NCBI RefSeq assembly: GCF_900113335.1
Contig: NZ_FOOX01000006.1
Coordinates: forward strand, 1-64,000
Direction: 5' to 3'
From: Desulfotruncus arcticus DSM 17038
Lineage (GTDB): Bacteria; Bacillota; Desulfotomaculia; Desulfotomaculales; Desulfallaceae
DNA: 64,000 nt
In this document: piece by piece, positions 30,157 to 39,235 of the stretch
How the letters are laid out: each line of letters begins with the position of its first letter
How positions within the stretch are numbered: the stretch's first letter is position 1
The notes under the pieces: generated by a model
Seen by the model: the letters and a program-made list of their open reading frames with translations, nothing else
Database searches by the model: none
What the model was told of the DNA's origin: nothing
Position numbers and translations under genes: made by a program

Positions 30157-31248
30157 TTAGCTATTTTTTTTCTTGTTATGTTTCCGCACCTGCTTGTAAG
30201 CACCAATGGATCCCATCATTGCAATTATTTTTTGCTTTTCTGCCTGTGCTGTTGTCATCGTATTTTTGCGCTCAAAAAATGCCATCTCCTGTTGGAGCTT
30301 TTTATAATTTGCCAATCGTTTGGCGGATAATACTCCGTCCTCGATAGCTTTCTTTACAGCGCACTTTGGCTCAGATTCATGCTGACAATCCCTGAAATAG
30401 CATCTTTCAGCCAACTCCTCAATATCAGGAAAAGATTTTGACAAATCAGCGTTGGCAATCTGAAGCTCTCTCATTCCAGGCGTATCAATAACCACTCCAC
30501 CGTTAGGCAGCACAAATAACTGCCTGTGCGTTGTTGTGTGCCTGCCCTTGTCATCATCTTCTCTAATTTCTTTTGTGGTAAGCATATTCTCACCTAAAAG
30601 CCTATTTATCAGAGTAGACTTACCCACACCTGAAGAACCGATAAAGGCTACGGTTTTACCTTTATTCAAATATTTAAGTAAGTCAGCGTAGCCGTTACCG
30701 CGCATACTTGACGTTATTAACACATCCACGCCAACAGCGACAGAATCTATCTCCATGAGCTTTGTTGTCAGGTCATTGCACAGATCTGACTTGGTAAGCA
30801 CGATAACCGGCGTTGACATGCTGTCCCAGGCAATTGAAAGATACCGTTCGAGACGGCGCAGATTGTAGTCATTATTAAGAGACATACAGATAAATACTGT
30901 ATCAATATTTGCAGCAACTATCTGACGCTCATATCCTGTTCCCGCAGTCTTTCGCTCAAAACAGCTTTTTCTGGTAAGAATGTGGTGAATAATCGCGTTA
31001 CCACTTTTCTGGTCTGTTCTATCCACCAATACCCAATCGCCCACAGCAGGATAATCTACCGAAGCAGATGCCAAATAGCTCAGTTTCCCCGCAACCTCGG
31101 CCTGTATCTCTCCATTTTCGGTAATAACTTTGTACATATCCTTGTGCTGCGCTGATACTCTGGCCAAATGAAGATTGCCGTCATACATGGTGGCTTCCTG
31201 AATATACCGTTCAGAAAGTCCAATATTATATAGATTTATTTTTCTCAT
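30157..31248 (-). CDS. rsgA: Ribosome small-subunit GTPase A
   Basis: A 363-residue late 30S assembly GTPase with the circularly permuted G domain. The N-terminal OB fold (residues 25-105) includes VDYPAVGDWVLVD. The motif order G4-G1-G3 is diagnostic: IVLTKSDL near 150, FIGSSGVGKSTLINRL near 205 and VVIDTPGMREL near 255. The C-terminal Zn knuckle is CYFRDCQHESEPKCAV near 287. A basic tail (KQVRKHNKKKNS) should bind RNA. GGGAGG precedes ATG 31248. It carries its own long upstream region. Length and motifs are complete. Confidence 0.95.
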   Translation of the reverse strand: MRKINLYNIGLSERYIQEATMYDGNLHLARVSAQHKDMYKVITENGEIQAEVAGKLSYLASASVDYPAVGDWVLVDRTDQKSGNAIIHHILTRKSCFERKTAGTGYERQIVAANIDTVFICMSLNNDYNLRRLERYLSIAWDSMSTPVIVLTKSDLCNDLTTKLMEIDSVAVGVDVLITSSMRGNGYADLLKYLNKGKTVAFIGSSGVGKSTLINRLLGENMLTTKEIREDDDKGRHTTTHRQLFVLPNGGVVIDTPGMRELQIANADLSKSFPDIEELAERCYFRDCQHESEPKCAVKKAIEDGVLSAKRLANYKKLQQEMAFFERKNTMTTAQAEKQKIIAMMGSIGAYKQVRKHNKKKNS

Positions 31249-31302
31249 TATAATGTGTGTCCTCCCATCTTTTTAAACCGAACAAGGGGAGGGCAGTTTT
31301 AT

Positions 31303-31359
31303 TTATCCTGCAAGCACCTCCCCCTTTATTACAATCTCAGCATTATATGCTTTAAACAT
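31303..31359 (-). CDS. Possible 18-residue upstream peptide before rsgA
   Basis: A short frame, MFKAYNAEIVIKGEVLAG, begins with ATG behind AGGAGCTGG and ends 55 bases before rsgA. A GC-rich stem (AAGGGGGAGG/CCTCCCCTT, about 31286-31327) overlaps its end. A leader-peptide role is possible but rests only on the ribosome site and location; it may be chance. The other bases between 31249 and 31547 hold nothing else I can name. Confidence 0.25.
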   Translation of the reverse strand: MFKAYNAEIVIKGEVLAG

Positions 31360-31547
31360 AAAATTCCAGCTCCTTTCCACGTTAACATTTTAATTTTATT
31401 AACCATTTTTATAATATCACATTGTCAATTTTCAAACCTCTAAAAAATAATACTATATATTATTGCAATTTTTACCTATTAATATTATAATCAACTTGGT
31501 TAACTACTGAATCAGGTTTAATACTAGACCGAGTACAGGAGGGCAAC

Positions 31548-32150
31548 ATGGTGAAAACCAGGCTGGAAAGAAAAAAAGAAGAAACCAAAAAGAAAATCAT
31601 TTCCGTGGCCATGAATTTATTTAAAAGTCAGGGTTTTGATTCCACCACCGTGGAGCAAATAGCCGAAGAAGCCGACATTGCCAAGGGAACGATTTATCTT
31701 CATTTCCCAATGAAAGAAGCTATCATCAGCGAATATTTACGGGCAGCGGTAAGGGAACTAGGGCCCGATGTCATCCAGGCTCTGCGCAAATTGCCTGATA
31801 TGCGCTCTCGCCTGGTGGCCATTTTTATTAAGTCTCAGGAATGGATAGAAAAAGAAATAACCAGGGATTTGGAAAGGAAATATGTATTTTACAGGATACA
31901 AACACTTGAAAAATCCGTAAGAAACGTAATAAGTGCCTATCTGACAGAAATTATTGCGCTTGGACAGAAGGAAGGAGAAATCAGAGATGACGTTCCGGCT
32001 GATTTACTTGCCTTACAATTGGAAGCCGTTCACTTTTTTACTGTAATTACCTGGCTGGCGGAGCCAGAAAAATTTTCTCTGGCCGACCGTATCACACTCA
32101 ACGTTGAATTATTCTTAAATGGATCAGCTGCAGGTGCTCATACGGTCTAA
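31548..32150 (+). CDS. TetR-family regulator
   Basis: A 200-residue regulator. The helix-turn-helix is FDSTTVEQIAEEADIAKGTI then YLHFPMKEAIISEYLRAAV near residues 26-62. The C-terminal half (EAVHFFTVITWLAEPEKFSL) is helical with no recognisable subfamily. An AGGAGGG site lies before ATG 31548. The next gene, an orphan nuoH, is 125 bases downstream in the same direction, so control of it is possible but not shown. No palindromic operator was identified. Confidence 0.88.
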   Translation: MVKTRLERKKEETKKKIISVAMNLFKSQGFDSTTVEQIAEEADIAKGTIYLHFPMKEAIISEYLRAAVRELGPDVIQALRKLPDMRSRLVAIFIKSQEWIEKEITRDLERKYVFYRIQTLEKSVRNVISAYLTEIIALGQKEGEIRDDVPADLLALQLEAVHFFTVITWLAEPEKFSLADRITLNVELFLNGSAAGAHTV

Positions 32151-32274
32151 ATATGCTAATTCCTAATCCCAGTCGGCGCTATACCACCCTGCACCGGAGT
32201 ATTAAAATGGGCTGAATTTATGGCACCTAACTTGGTGGAGTGGACTGTTAAATGAAACTATGGAGGGGATAGAT

Positions 32275-33324
32275 ATGTTGGAAAATTTATTTGTGGGTAT
32301 GGCCGAATGGGTTAGATCTGTTATGAACGGCTTGGGCACACCCGTAGAAATTAATGAAACCATTGTGATGCTGGTCAAGCTTGTGTCTATCCTCGTATTT
32401 ATTTTACTTAACGCTGCATGGCTGGTTTATATGGATCGCAAGGTTGCCGCCTATATGCAAGCCCGTATTGGCCCCAACCGGGTTGGCCCCAAAGGACTAT
32501 TGCAGCCATTTGCGGATATCGCAAAATTGATCAGCAAAGAGATCCCGATCACTAATAAAGCGGATGTGGTTTTGTTTATGCTTGCTCCGGTGCTGGTTTT
32601 CGTGCCCACGGTGATGGTATTTGCCGTAATACCACTTGGTAAGAATATGGCAGCTATTGATATGAATATCGGGGTGTTTTATCTACTGGCCATCACTTCG
32701 CTGACCGCGTTATTTATCTGGATGGGTGGCTGGGCTTCAAACAGTAAGTACTCCCTGATTGGCAGTATGCGTGTCGTAGCACAGATGGTAAGCTACGAAC
32801 TACCGCTGGTGCTGGGGCTTTTGGGAGTAATCATGATCGTGGGCAGCCTAAAGATGTCCGACATTATAGCTGCTCAGGAACACGTCTGGTTTATTTTTAC
32901 ACAGCCGATTGCGTTTCTAATTTATTTTATTGCAGCTATTGCGGAAGTCAACCGTACCCCCTTCTGTTTAGTTGAGGGTGAATCCGAAATTATAGCAGGT
33001 CCCTATACCGAGTATGGGGGTATGGCCTTTGCCATGTTCTTCCTGGCTGAATATGCGAACATCATGGTTATCTGCGCTATGGCCACCGTTATGTTTCTTG
33101 GCGGGTGGCATGCTCCCTTTGGCCTTACTTTTATCCCGTCATGGTTGTGGTTTTTCCTTAAGATGTATGTCCTAGTATTTGTGGTCATGCAATTCCGTTG
33201 GACTTATCCCCGTATCAGGGTGGACCAGCTCATGGGGTTCGGTTGGAAAATACTGCTGCCCCTTGCTCTGGCCAACATCTTTATAACAGGTATAGGGATG
33301 ATAGTTTATCAGTCAATATGGTAG
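32275..33324 (+). CDS. nuoH: NADH-quinone oxidoreductase subunit H (orphan NuoH)
   Basis: A 349-residue complex I membrane subunit with about eight helices. The conserved quinone-chamber and linker sequences are intact: RKVAAYMQARIGPNRVGPKG then LLQPFADIAKLISKE near residues 58-95, AIAEVNRTPFCLVEGESEII near 220 and YTEYGGMAFAMFFLAEYANI near 245. The start at 32275 is chosen because the earlier in-frame ATG is part of its ATGGAGGGG ribosome site. No nuoA-G or nuoI-N gene lies on either side, which is unusual because NuoH works only inside complex I or related hydrogenases. It may be a moved duplicate or the leftover of a broken operon. Confidence 0.93.
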   Translation: MLENLFVGMAEWVRSVMNGLGTPVEINETIVMLVKLVSILVFILLNAAWLVYMDRKVAAYMQARIGPNRVGPKGLLQPFADIAKLISKEIPITNKADVVLFMLAPVLVFVPTVMVFAVIPLGKNMAAIDMNIGVFYLLAITSLTALFIWMGGWASNSKYSLIGSMRVVAQMVSYELPLVLGLLGVIMIVGSLKMSDIIAAQEHVWFIFTQPIAFLIYFIAAIAEVNRTPFCLVEGESEIIAGPYTEYGGMAFAMFFLAEYANIMVICAMATVMFLGGWHAPFGLTFIPSWLWFFLKMYVLVFVVMQFRWTYPRIRVDQLMGFGWKILLPLALANIFITGIGMIVYQSIW

Positions 33325-33400
33325 TGAACATCTTTATTATATTAATGACTTATCTATATGTTTTATCTTCATTGAACCGGGGAATAAATTACCAGCCAGC

Positions 33401-33733
33401 TCATTTTATCAGTTCCTCCCCCCATTTTGCTAATTCATCAAGTACAGGCAAAAGCTTTTCTCCAGCCTTTGTCAATGAATACTCAACACGTGGTGGTATT
33501 TCGTTGAACTGCACTCTTTTAATCAATCCGCTTTCTTCGAGTTCTTTAAGTGAACTTGTCAGCATCATATTGGTTATTCCAACAACACTTTTTTTTAATT
33601 CGTTATATCTAAGCGTACCGTTTTGACAAAGCACCCAAATTATTGGTAATTTCCACTTTCCTTCGATTACTTTTAGCGCTGATGCAACAGGACATAAATC
33701 ATTTTCTATTGAAAAAATTATTTTATCCTTCAC
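33401..33733 (-). CDS. HxlR-family transcriptional regulator
   Basis: A 110-residue winged-helix regulator. The HxlR pattern is clear: the redox-type Cys in DLCPVASALKVIEGKWKLPI near residue 14, then LCQNGTLRYNELKKSVVGIT and IPPRVEYSLTKAGEKLLPVL. Start codon GTG 33733 has GGGGGT upstream. It is divergent from a nitroreductase gene with 121 bases between. Such pairs usually respond to electrophiles or quinones (YodB/HypR-like), with the N-terminal Cys as sensor, which would fit here. Confidence 0.9.
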   Translation of the reverse strand: MKDKIIFSIENDLCPVASALKVIEGKWKLPIIWVLCQNGTLRYNELKKSVVGITNMMLTSSLKELEESGLIKRVQFNEIPPRVEYSLTKAGEKLLPVLDELAKWGEELIK

Positions 33734-33854
33734 ACTTTACCCCCGTTACTCACAAAAAACTTACTTAGTCATAAAAAACTGCATACTTGCATATTTTTTA
33801 TTCGCACTTACAATTATATTAAAGAAAAAATAAAGAGTAAAGGAGATTTGCACT

Positions 33855-34397
33855 ATGCATACATTAGAAGCCATTTCAAAAAGAAAAAGTATCAGAAAAT
33901 ATAAAGCTGAGCAAATTAAGGATTCGGCTTTAGAAGAAATTATTAAAGCAGGTAAAACTGCTCCAAATGCCGGACCTTTTCAAATTACTGTAATCCAAAA
34001 TGCAAAACTGCTAACAAAAATTTCCGAGACAGCATTAACAGCTATGAAAAATTCCGGGAATGATTTTTTAATGAGCAGAGCAGCATTACCAGGATATACC
34101 CCACTCTATGGTGCACCAACTTTACTTGTCCTTTCAGCACCACAAGAAAATCCCTATAGCATGGCCAATACATCAAATGCCGCAACTAATATGACAATTG
34201 CCGCAACTGATTTAGGCCTCGGTTCTTGCTATATGATTACGCCACAGCTTGCTTTCACCGCAGACCCTTCTTTGGCTAAAGAAGCTAATCTACCTGAAGG
34301 CTTTTCAACTATATGTGCTGTTGCCGTTGGCTACTCCGACGGTAATGCTTTTAGCACCGAAAGACCTGCTGTGGACAACGTAAACTATGTTAAATAA
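33855..34397 (+). CDS. Nitroreductase-family flavoprotein
   Basis: A 180-residue FMN enzyme. The family opening LEAISKRKSIRKYKAEQI, the phosphate-binding Arg/Ser, the AGKTAPNAGPFQITVIQN region near residue 40 and ATDLGLGSCYMITP near 125 are all visible. It should reduce quinones or nitro compounds with NAD(P)H. AAAGGAG precedes the ATG. It is divergent from the HxlR gene, so it is probably its target. The intergenic repeat TGCATACTTGCATA at about 33780-33793 may be part of the operator. A strong terminator follows 10 bases after the stop. Confidence 0.9.
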   Translation: MHTLEAISKRKSIRKYKAEQIKDSALEEIIKAGKTAPNAGPFQITVIQNAKLLTKISETALTAMKNSGNDFLMSRAALPGYTPLYGAPTLLVLSAPQENPYSMANTSNAATNMTIAATDLGLGSCYMITPQLAFTADPSLAKEANLPEGFSTICAVAVGYSDGNAFSTERPAVDNVNYVK

Positions 34398-34407
34398 TTA
34401 GCATATA

Positions 34408-34440
34408 AGATAAAGCAGCTGTTGTTCAGCTGCTTTATCT
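34408..34440 (+). terminator. Terminator of the nitroreductase gene
   Basis: AGATAAAGCAGCT (34408-34420) is perfectly complementary to 34428-34440 around a seven-base loop, with TTAT at the end. Confidence 0.85.
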
Positions 34441-34503
34441 TATACAAGCTGCGCGGGGTCCCAGTCAAACAGATCGAGGGTGCCTTGATGGAGCGATGGT
34501 TTC

Positions 34504-34734
34504 TTAATCCTTATTAACATTGAACTTAATCACGTTATTTTGCAGATCTTCGGCAATATTGGCAAGTTCCTGCGCAGTACTGGAAACCTGTTGCACGGTA
34601 GATGCTATTCGTTCGCTGGCTGTAGTAAGTTGCTGGGTGCCTTCGCTGGATTGAGTGACACCGACGGCTATATCATTAATTATAGCTGTATTATTCTCAA
34701 TCACCTTAATGATTTGCTCTATGGCCATACCGGC
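34504..34734 (-). pseudogene. C-terminal remnant of a chemoreceptor
   Basis: About 76 residues match the final helix of a methyl-accepting protein: AGMAIEQIIKVIENNTAIIN, then GVTQSSEGTQQLTTASERIA and STAQELANIAEDLQNNV. The sensor, membrane and signalling-tip parts are missing. The open frame extends to 34818, but its first 28 residues are unrelated. It cannot signal alone and is a deletion remnant. Confidence 0.75.
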
Positions 34735-34911
34735 GCTACCAGCCACTAGCTCATTAAACTCAAAGCTTTGCACCCTGCTTTTCGACAAATTTGTCCAGTT
34801 ATTGATATGAAAATGCAATATTTACACTTTTTTTTAATTCTTCTTTTGTATTATTTTCCCTCCATCACTTTATTTAAAATTTCAGAATACCATCAATTGC
34901 ATACCAACAGA

Positions 34912-34947
34912 AAAATACAGCCAGCATAACAAGCTGAGCTGTATTTT
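34912..34947 (-). terminator. Second terminator downstream of the MerR gene
   Basis: AAAATACAGC and GCTGTATTTT (34938-34947) pair, with a further CAGC/GCTG stem inside. On the minus strand a TTTTTC tail follows. The remaining bases 34735-35110 hold no gene. Confidence 0.6.
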
Positions 34948-35009
34948 AAAAGGCATAATAAAATCAACGCCCATTTCCAACGTGGAAAATCATCAAATCA
35001 CATAAAAAA

Positions 35010-35031
35010 AGCTCTCCAAGAAACGAGAGCT
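35010..35031 (-). terminator. Terminator of the MerR gene
   Basis: AGCTCTC (35010-35016) and GAGAGCT (35025-35031) pair around an eight-base loop and are followed on the minus strand by seven T. Confidence 0.75.
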
Positions 35032-35110
35032 GACTTTTAATAATTCTATTGGACGAAACTGCGCAATGGGTCAAAATCGCAACTGCGGAAAGGCTAAATT
35101 AATGTCACTC

Positions 35111-36046
35111 TTAATAATGTTCTAATATATCAGTATCATCAACAATTAATTGCAAGCTTTCAATAAATTTACTCCTATTGCAGGAGTATTTCTGGAAATT
35201 ATTGCTTAAAACCTTTAAGTTATCTACAAAATTTTCATAATAACCTAGACTTTTAATTTTACTTTTCAGCTCACCAGAGAGTTTAACAGATTTTAGCATT
35301 GTAGATTTAACTTCCGGATTGTTAGTCAAATTTTTTATAGTATTAATAATTTTTTGCTTTTCCAACTGCAATTCTTCTTCAGTAATATTAATCCACTTTT
35401 TTATATCCATGGAAACGAATTGTTCATGTTTTATTAAATCTTCTTCAGTTAGCTGTTCATACATCATCTTAATGTCAGATGAATATTTAATATCGTCAAT
35501 ATCATCAAGGAATTTAACTATTTTAATCCAAGCTTCTTCCTTTTCATGGGTATTTACGGGTTCATTTAGAAATGGACTATAATATGTAATCAACATCTTA
35601 CCAAAGTTCCCGGGAAAAATACGTTGTAACTGACTTCTCATAAAACCTTCCTTACTACGTCCATCCATTTCCATAGCCTTATTTAAGGCTGATAAATGTT
35701 TGGTCAATTGTTGTAACCCTGTAAAACTGTCAAGGTCTCTGAGAGATAATTGTAACATGTATCTATTTTTTTCAATTCTCCTCGCTTCATTAGTTAGCCT
35801 TTCTAAATGTTGTTTAAGAAAGTCTTTAAGCATTTCCGGATTTGATATAATTTCTTTAATTCTCTTAATTGGTATATCAAATTGTCTCAATACAGATATT
35901 TGTACTAATACATCTACATCGCGTTGAGAATAATCTCTGTAATTATTATTGGAATCGGCAATAGGTTTTATCATACCTTCTTGTTCGTAATAATTGATTG
36001 CCTTTTTTGTAAGCCCTGTATATTTTTGAACTTCACTAATTTTCAT
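35111..36046 (-). CDS. MerR-family regulator with long C-terminal domain
   Basis: A 311-residue regulator. The winged helix and coiled coil occupy residues 1-110 (MKISEVQKYTGLTKKAINYY, EQEGMIKPIADSNNNYRDYS, VLVQISVLRQFDIPIKRIKE). The last 200 residues are helical and Lys/Glu-rich with no ligand motif I recognise; they lack the GyrI-like fold. The ATG at 36046 follows GGGGAG. The promoter in front has the 19-bp spacer typical of MerR-controlled promoters, so it activates itself by DNA untwisting. No target gene is in the same direction downstream, because terminators follow. Confidence 0.87.
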   Translation of the reverse strand: MKISEVQKYTGLTKKAINYYEQEGMIKPIADSNNNYRDYSQRDVDVLVQISVLRQFDIPIKRIKEIISNPEMLKDFLKQHLERLTNEARRIEKNRYMLQLSLRDLDSFTGLQQLTKHLSALNKAMEMDGRSKEGFMRSQLQRIFPGNFGKMLITYYSPFLNEPVNTHEKEEAWIKIVKFLDDIDDIKYSSDIKMMYEQLTEEDLIKHEQFVSMDIKKWINITEEELQLEKQKIINTIKNLTNNPEVKSTMLKSVKLSGELKSKIKSLGYYENFVDNLKVLSNNFQKYSCNRSKFIESLQLIVDDTDILEHY

Positions 36047-36071
36047 TTATCATCTTCTCCCCTCAAGTAAG

Positions 36072-36102
36072 AATATAATCCATTACCTTGGGGAACAGTC
36101 AA
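36072..36102 (-). promoter_or_regulatory. MerR-type promoter (19-bp spacer), first
   Basis: On the minus strand TTGACT (plus 36097-36102) and TATATT (plus 36072-36077) are 19 bp apart, with a CCCCAAGG-centred imperfect dyad between. Over-long spacers of 19 bp are the hallmark of MerR-activated promoters. Confidence 0.7.
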
Positions 36103-36341
36103 GAATAATTTTTTAATTTTTTAGATGACTTGTTAAGCAAACTTTAAATTGTGGAGGTATAAAATGCTGTGCAATACAAAAGGACAGGAAACGGCTGATT
36201 TCTCGGTGTCGTCTTCATGCGTGCTCTCGCCATAGCGGAAGGATTTTACCACCACCGCGAAATAGTCGAAGCCGCCGCAGTCCTTTATAAGCTCTTTTTA
36301 TAGGTGACAGTTTCTCAGTAGCTTTGTAGAGGCCTTTCTAT
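36103..36341. other. Intergenic stretch with possible gene remnant
   Basis: A GGAGG site at about 36153 precedes a 23-codon frame from ATG 36164. A different frame soon after reads FMRALAIAEGFYHHREIVEA then AAVLYKLFL and a stop. The two could be one frameshifted small gene, but no family was recognised. Confidence 0.25.
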
Positions 36342-38036
36342 TTAAGTAAATTTAAACCAGAATACTACACCATCGTCACTGTTTTTTGCACCATACGGAA
36401 ATTTATATAATTCCAGAATTGTACGTGAAATTGAAAGGCCAAGACCTGTACCTTTTGTATTGCTGCGTGATAGCTCAGCTTTTTTATAAGGCAGCCATAT
36501 TTCGTTCATCTTTTCTTCAGAAATGCGGCTGCCGCTATTATATAATTCAAGTGTATTGTCAAGTATTTTTATACGAATTGTGCCACCCTCAGGAGTACTG
36601 TCAAGCGCATTGATAAAAAAGTTATCAATAACTCTTTCAATTAATGAATGATCAACCTTTATAACTGCATCGCCTTCTAGACTCGTCAGTATGTTTTTTT
36701 CATCACAAACTTGGTTGTATCGGTTAATTATTTCAACACACACTTCGCCAAGAGATACATCCTCCAATTTAATTGGAAATAAATCTGACTCTAACCTTGA
36801 TAACTCAAGCATTTCCCGGATTATCTTGTCCATACGGTTTACATTGGCCTGGATATTACCTGCATAGTACTTCCTTTTCTCGGTATGGATGTTTTCTATT
36901 AGGTTTTGGGCATACCCTGAAATAATACTCAAAGGGGTTTTTAAATCATGGGCCAGGGCATTCGTCGTTTCTTTGCGCTGTCTTTCAAGCTCCTCCCTCT
37001 TTTGATAGGTTTTATAAGTTTGTCTTGAAAGTATCATGGCTACTATAACAAATGTTATAAAGCAGCTGCCCCACACAAAAGCCAGTGTACCGGCACATTT
37101 ATCCAATAAATTAACATCACGGGCAATAACTGTCCAAAATTCACTATAATAATTGTGATTGTCAGTCATTTTAACAGTATTCCGATAAGGCATAGGCAGG
37201 TAATACCGGTAGGTTAACAAATTTACTCTTTCGTAGGAGACATTCCCTAACTGCTTCACGGCTTCTTTTAACTTTTCTTGATCCAGTACCATATTGCGCA
37301 GTTTGACTTGTTTTTCGCTGTTACGATAACTGTTATTATTGGGCTGGATGCTGCCATGTTGAAAATAGGGCAGGCCTTTGGTATTTTTATAGCCTGAAAT
37401 ATAGACCCCATCATTTTGGCGTGTCCCGCTGCTTGAGCTTGCATTTCCGTTTTCATCAAAGGTTTCGGCATACATGGCAATAACACTTATTTTATCAGGA
37501 ATAATCATTTCATTATCGACCCAAAAGCCTTCCAAAGTAACTGAATATCCTGAAAGATCTCCTGCCTTTTCCGCCTTTGGATTGGCATACAGGTAATTTT
37601 CAAGCTCTGTTATTTCTTTTTCGTTAAACCAATGCCTGGGATTTAAATATCCATATCCTGTATAATTTCTGTTTCCTTCACTATATTCCGTATAGCTGCA
37701 TAACCAGTAGTCGTTGGTATTAAAAATCAGTTTGTAATCACCTGTGAAAATTGCCGCTTCTGTCCCTAAAAGGGTAAAAAGAGATGACTTCCTGACGAAT
37801 TCTTTTTTTACCTTTGCAATATCCGTAACCTGATTATTACTGTCAATATGATCTTGCAGGACATCTTCAACAGCATTATTTACCTGTAAAGCAAATGCTC
37901 GGAGTTCCAAGCTCTCCACTTTCTTTTCCCGAGATATCAGAAATATGCTGAAGCCCGTCATAAGTGCCAGGTAGGTGGCAAAAAAAGCACAAAAGATGCG
38001 CATATAGATGGTGCGCTTTGTTTTGTTCTTTTTCAA
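36342..38036 (-). CDS. Sensor histidine kinase (VanS-like layout)
   Basis: A 564-residue kinase. Membrane helices lie near residues 10-30 and 325-345, enclosing a large extracytoplasmic domain of about 290 residues, rich in Tyr and Asn. The H box is TTNALAHDLKTPLSIISGYA near 395. The N box is VIDNFFINALDSTPEGG near 480 and the G box NTKGTGLGLSISRTILELY near 535. The start is a TTG behind GGAGGGGG. It overlaps the response-regulator gene by four bases, so the two are co-translated. The extracytoplasmic domain was not recognised; envelope or antibiotic stress is likely by analogy only. Confidence 0.9.
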   Translation of the reverse strand: MKKNKTKRTIYMRIFCAFFATYLALMTGFSIFLISREKKVESLELRAFALQVNNAVEDVLQDHIDSNNQVTDIAKVKKEFVRKSSLFTLLGTEAAIFTGDYKLIFNTNDYWLCSYTEYSEGNRNYTGYGYLNPRHWFNEKEITELENYLYANPKAEKAGDLSGYSVTLEGFWVDNEMIIPDKISVIAMYAETFDENGNASSSSGTRQNDGVYISGYKNTKGLPYFQHGSIQPNNNSYRNSEKQVKLRNMVLDQEKLKEAVKQLGNVSYERVNLLTYRYYLPMPYRNTVKMTDNHNYYSEFWTVIARDVNLLDKCAGTLAFVWGSCFITFVIVAMILSRQTYKTYQKREELERQRKETTNALAHDLKTPLSIISGYAQNLIENIHTEKRKYYAGNIQANVNRMDKIIREMLELSRLESDLFPIKLEDVSLGEVCVEIINRYNQVCDEKNILTSLEGDAVIKVDHSLIERVIDNFFINALDSTPEGGTIRIKILDNTLELYNSGSRISEEKMNEIWLPYKKAELSRSNTKGTGLGLSISRTILELYKFPYGAKNSDDGVVFWFKFT

Positions 38037-38716
38037 TTTTCCCCCTCCAGTTTGTATCCTCTTTTAAACACGGTTTTAATTTGCTTGGAAGCACCCCCCA
38101 AGGCCTTGCGCAATTTTTTGACATGATTGTCCACCACTCTGTCATTACCATCAAAATCATATCCCCAAACCCGGATGAGAAGGCTTTCGCGACTCACTAA
38201 TCTACCGCAATTCTCCATGAGTATTTTTAAAATTGCAAATTCCATTGGTGCAAGTGTTACTTCCGCCTCATTAACAAAAACCGTACAACGGTAGGGGTTC
38301 AATTTTATGCTGCCTGCCGTCATTATTTCATTTCTTACCGTGCCTTTGGAACGTTTGATTAAAGCCGTAACCTTCGCATAAAGCTCTGCCAGCGAAAAAG
38401 GTTTGGCTATGTAATCGTCACACCCGAGATGATACCCGTGCAATCTGTCGTTCTCCTTGTGCCTTGCCGTGATAAAGACAATGGGAACATCACTCTTTTT
38501 TCTAAGCTCCCTGCAAATTGCAAATCCGTCAACCTCAGGCAGCATGACATCCAAAAGTACTAAATCATATTCGTTGTCAAGACATTTTTGCTGACCTTCA
38601 TTCCCTGTCTTGGCATCGTCTATATGAAAAGTCCCGCCGCTTTTCTCCATAAAATAGTCTGTAATGATTTCTCTTATCTCTGCATCATCTTCAACCAATA
38701 GAAATTTGAAAGCCAT
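38033..38716 (-). CDS. OmpR-family response regulator
   Basis: A 227-residue regulator paired with the kinase that overlaps it. Receiver motifs are FLLVEDDAEIREII at the start, the phosphoryl Asp of DLVLLDVMLPEVDG near residue 57 and the Lys of CDDYIAKPFSL near 107. The winged-helix effector (about 130-227) has VTLAPMEFAILKILMEN and NDRVVDNHVKKLRKALGG. The frame is open 18 bases further up, but ATG 38716 is used because GGAGGTG lies directly before it. Its targets are unknown; no transporter genes adjoin the operon. Confidence 0.92.
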   Translation of the reverse strand: MAFKFLLVEDDAEIREIITDYFMEKSGGTFHIDDAKTGNEGQQKCLDNEYDLVLLDVMLPEVDGFAICRELRKKSDVPIVFITARHKENDRLHGYHLGCDDYIAKPFSLAELYAKVTALIKRSKGTVRNEIMTAGSIKLNPYRCTVFVNEAEVTLAPMEFAILKILMENCGRLVSRESLLIRVWGYDFDGNDRVVDNHVKKLRKALGGASKQIKTVFKRGYKLEGEN

Positions 38717-38734
38717 TTTTTCACCTCCAAGCAT

Positions 38735-39235
38735 AGGTTAGCACACAAATATATCTTTTTTGTGTCCCTGTAAAACTTACTTTAGACACAACCATGTTTC
38801 ACGTTTTCTTGTCTGATATAAGCAGAAATTCAAGTTCGCTACAAAAAATGCTTACGAAATCAACCGGAAAATGTTATAGTAATAATATAATGTGCTGTGT
38901 TTTCACGTAAGTCCAGTTGGATGACACAGCGCGTTGTTTTTTTGTCCATCATGGGGCTTATCGTAACCTGGAAAGGTTTCTCTTGTATGTTTCTGGTTAA
39001 GACGGGAATTGTCACCCTGTCGATCCTGCTATATTACGCGCTTCACGGCAGACACGCTCGCGCAAAAGTTGACACTATTCCGGATCATGGATAGAAAAAG
39101 AAAACCGAACACTTCCGCCGACATCTAAGAATTGTCGACGGGTATTCGGTACACTCTTGACCCATACAATAAGAAACTATTAATCGAGAACACTGTGCTA
39201 CAATACACAGAGGAATTCTCCGACTTTCGAACTAT
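38735..39235. other. 500-bp intergenic region, doubtful remnant
   Basis: A plus-strand frame (about 38921-39094) reads MTQRVVFLSIMGLIVTWKGF, then SCMFLVKTGIVTLSILLYYA and LHGRHARAKVDTIPDHG. It could be the end of a lost membrane or mobile-element protein. It has no ribosome site and no recognised family. Nothing else was found. Confidence 0.25.
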
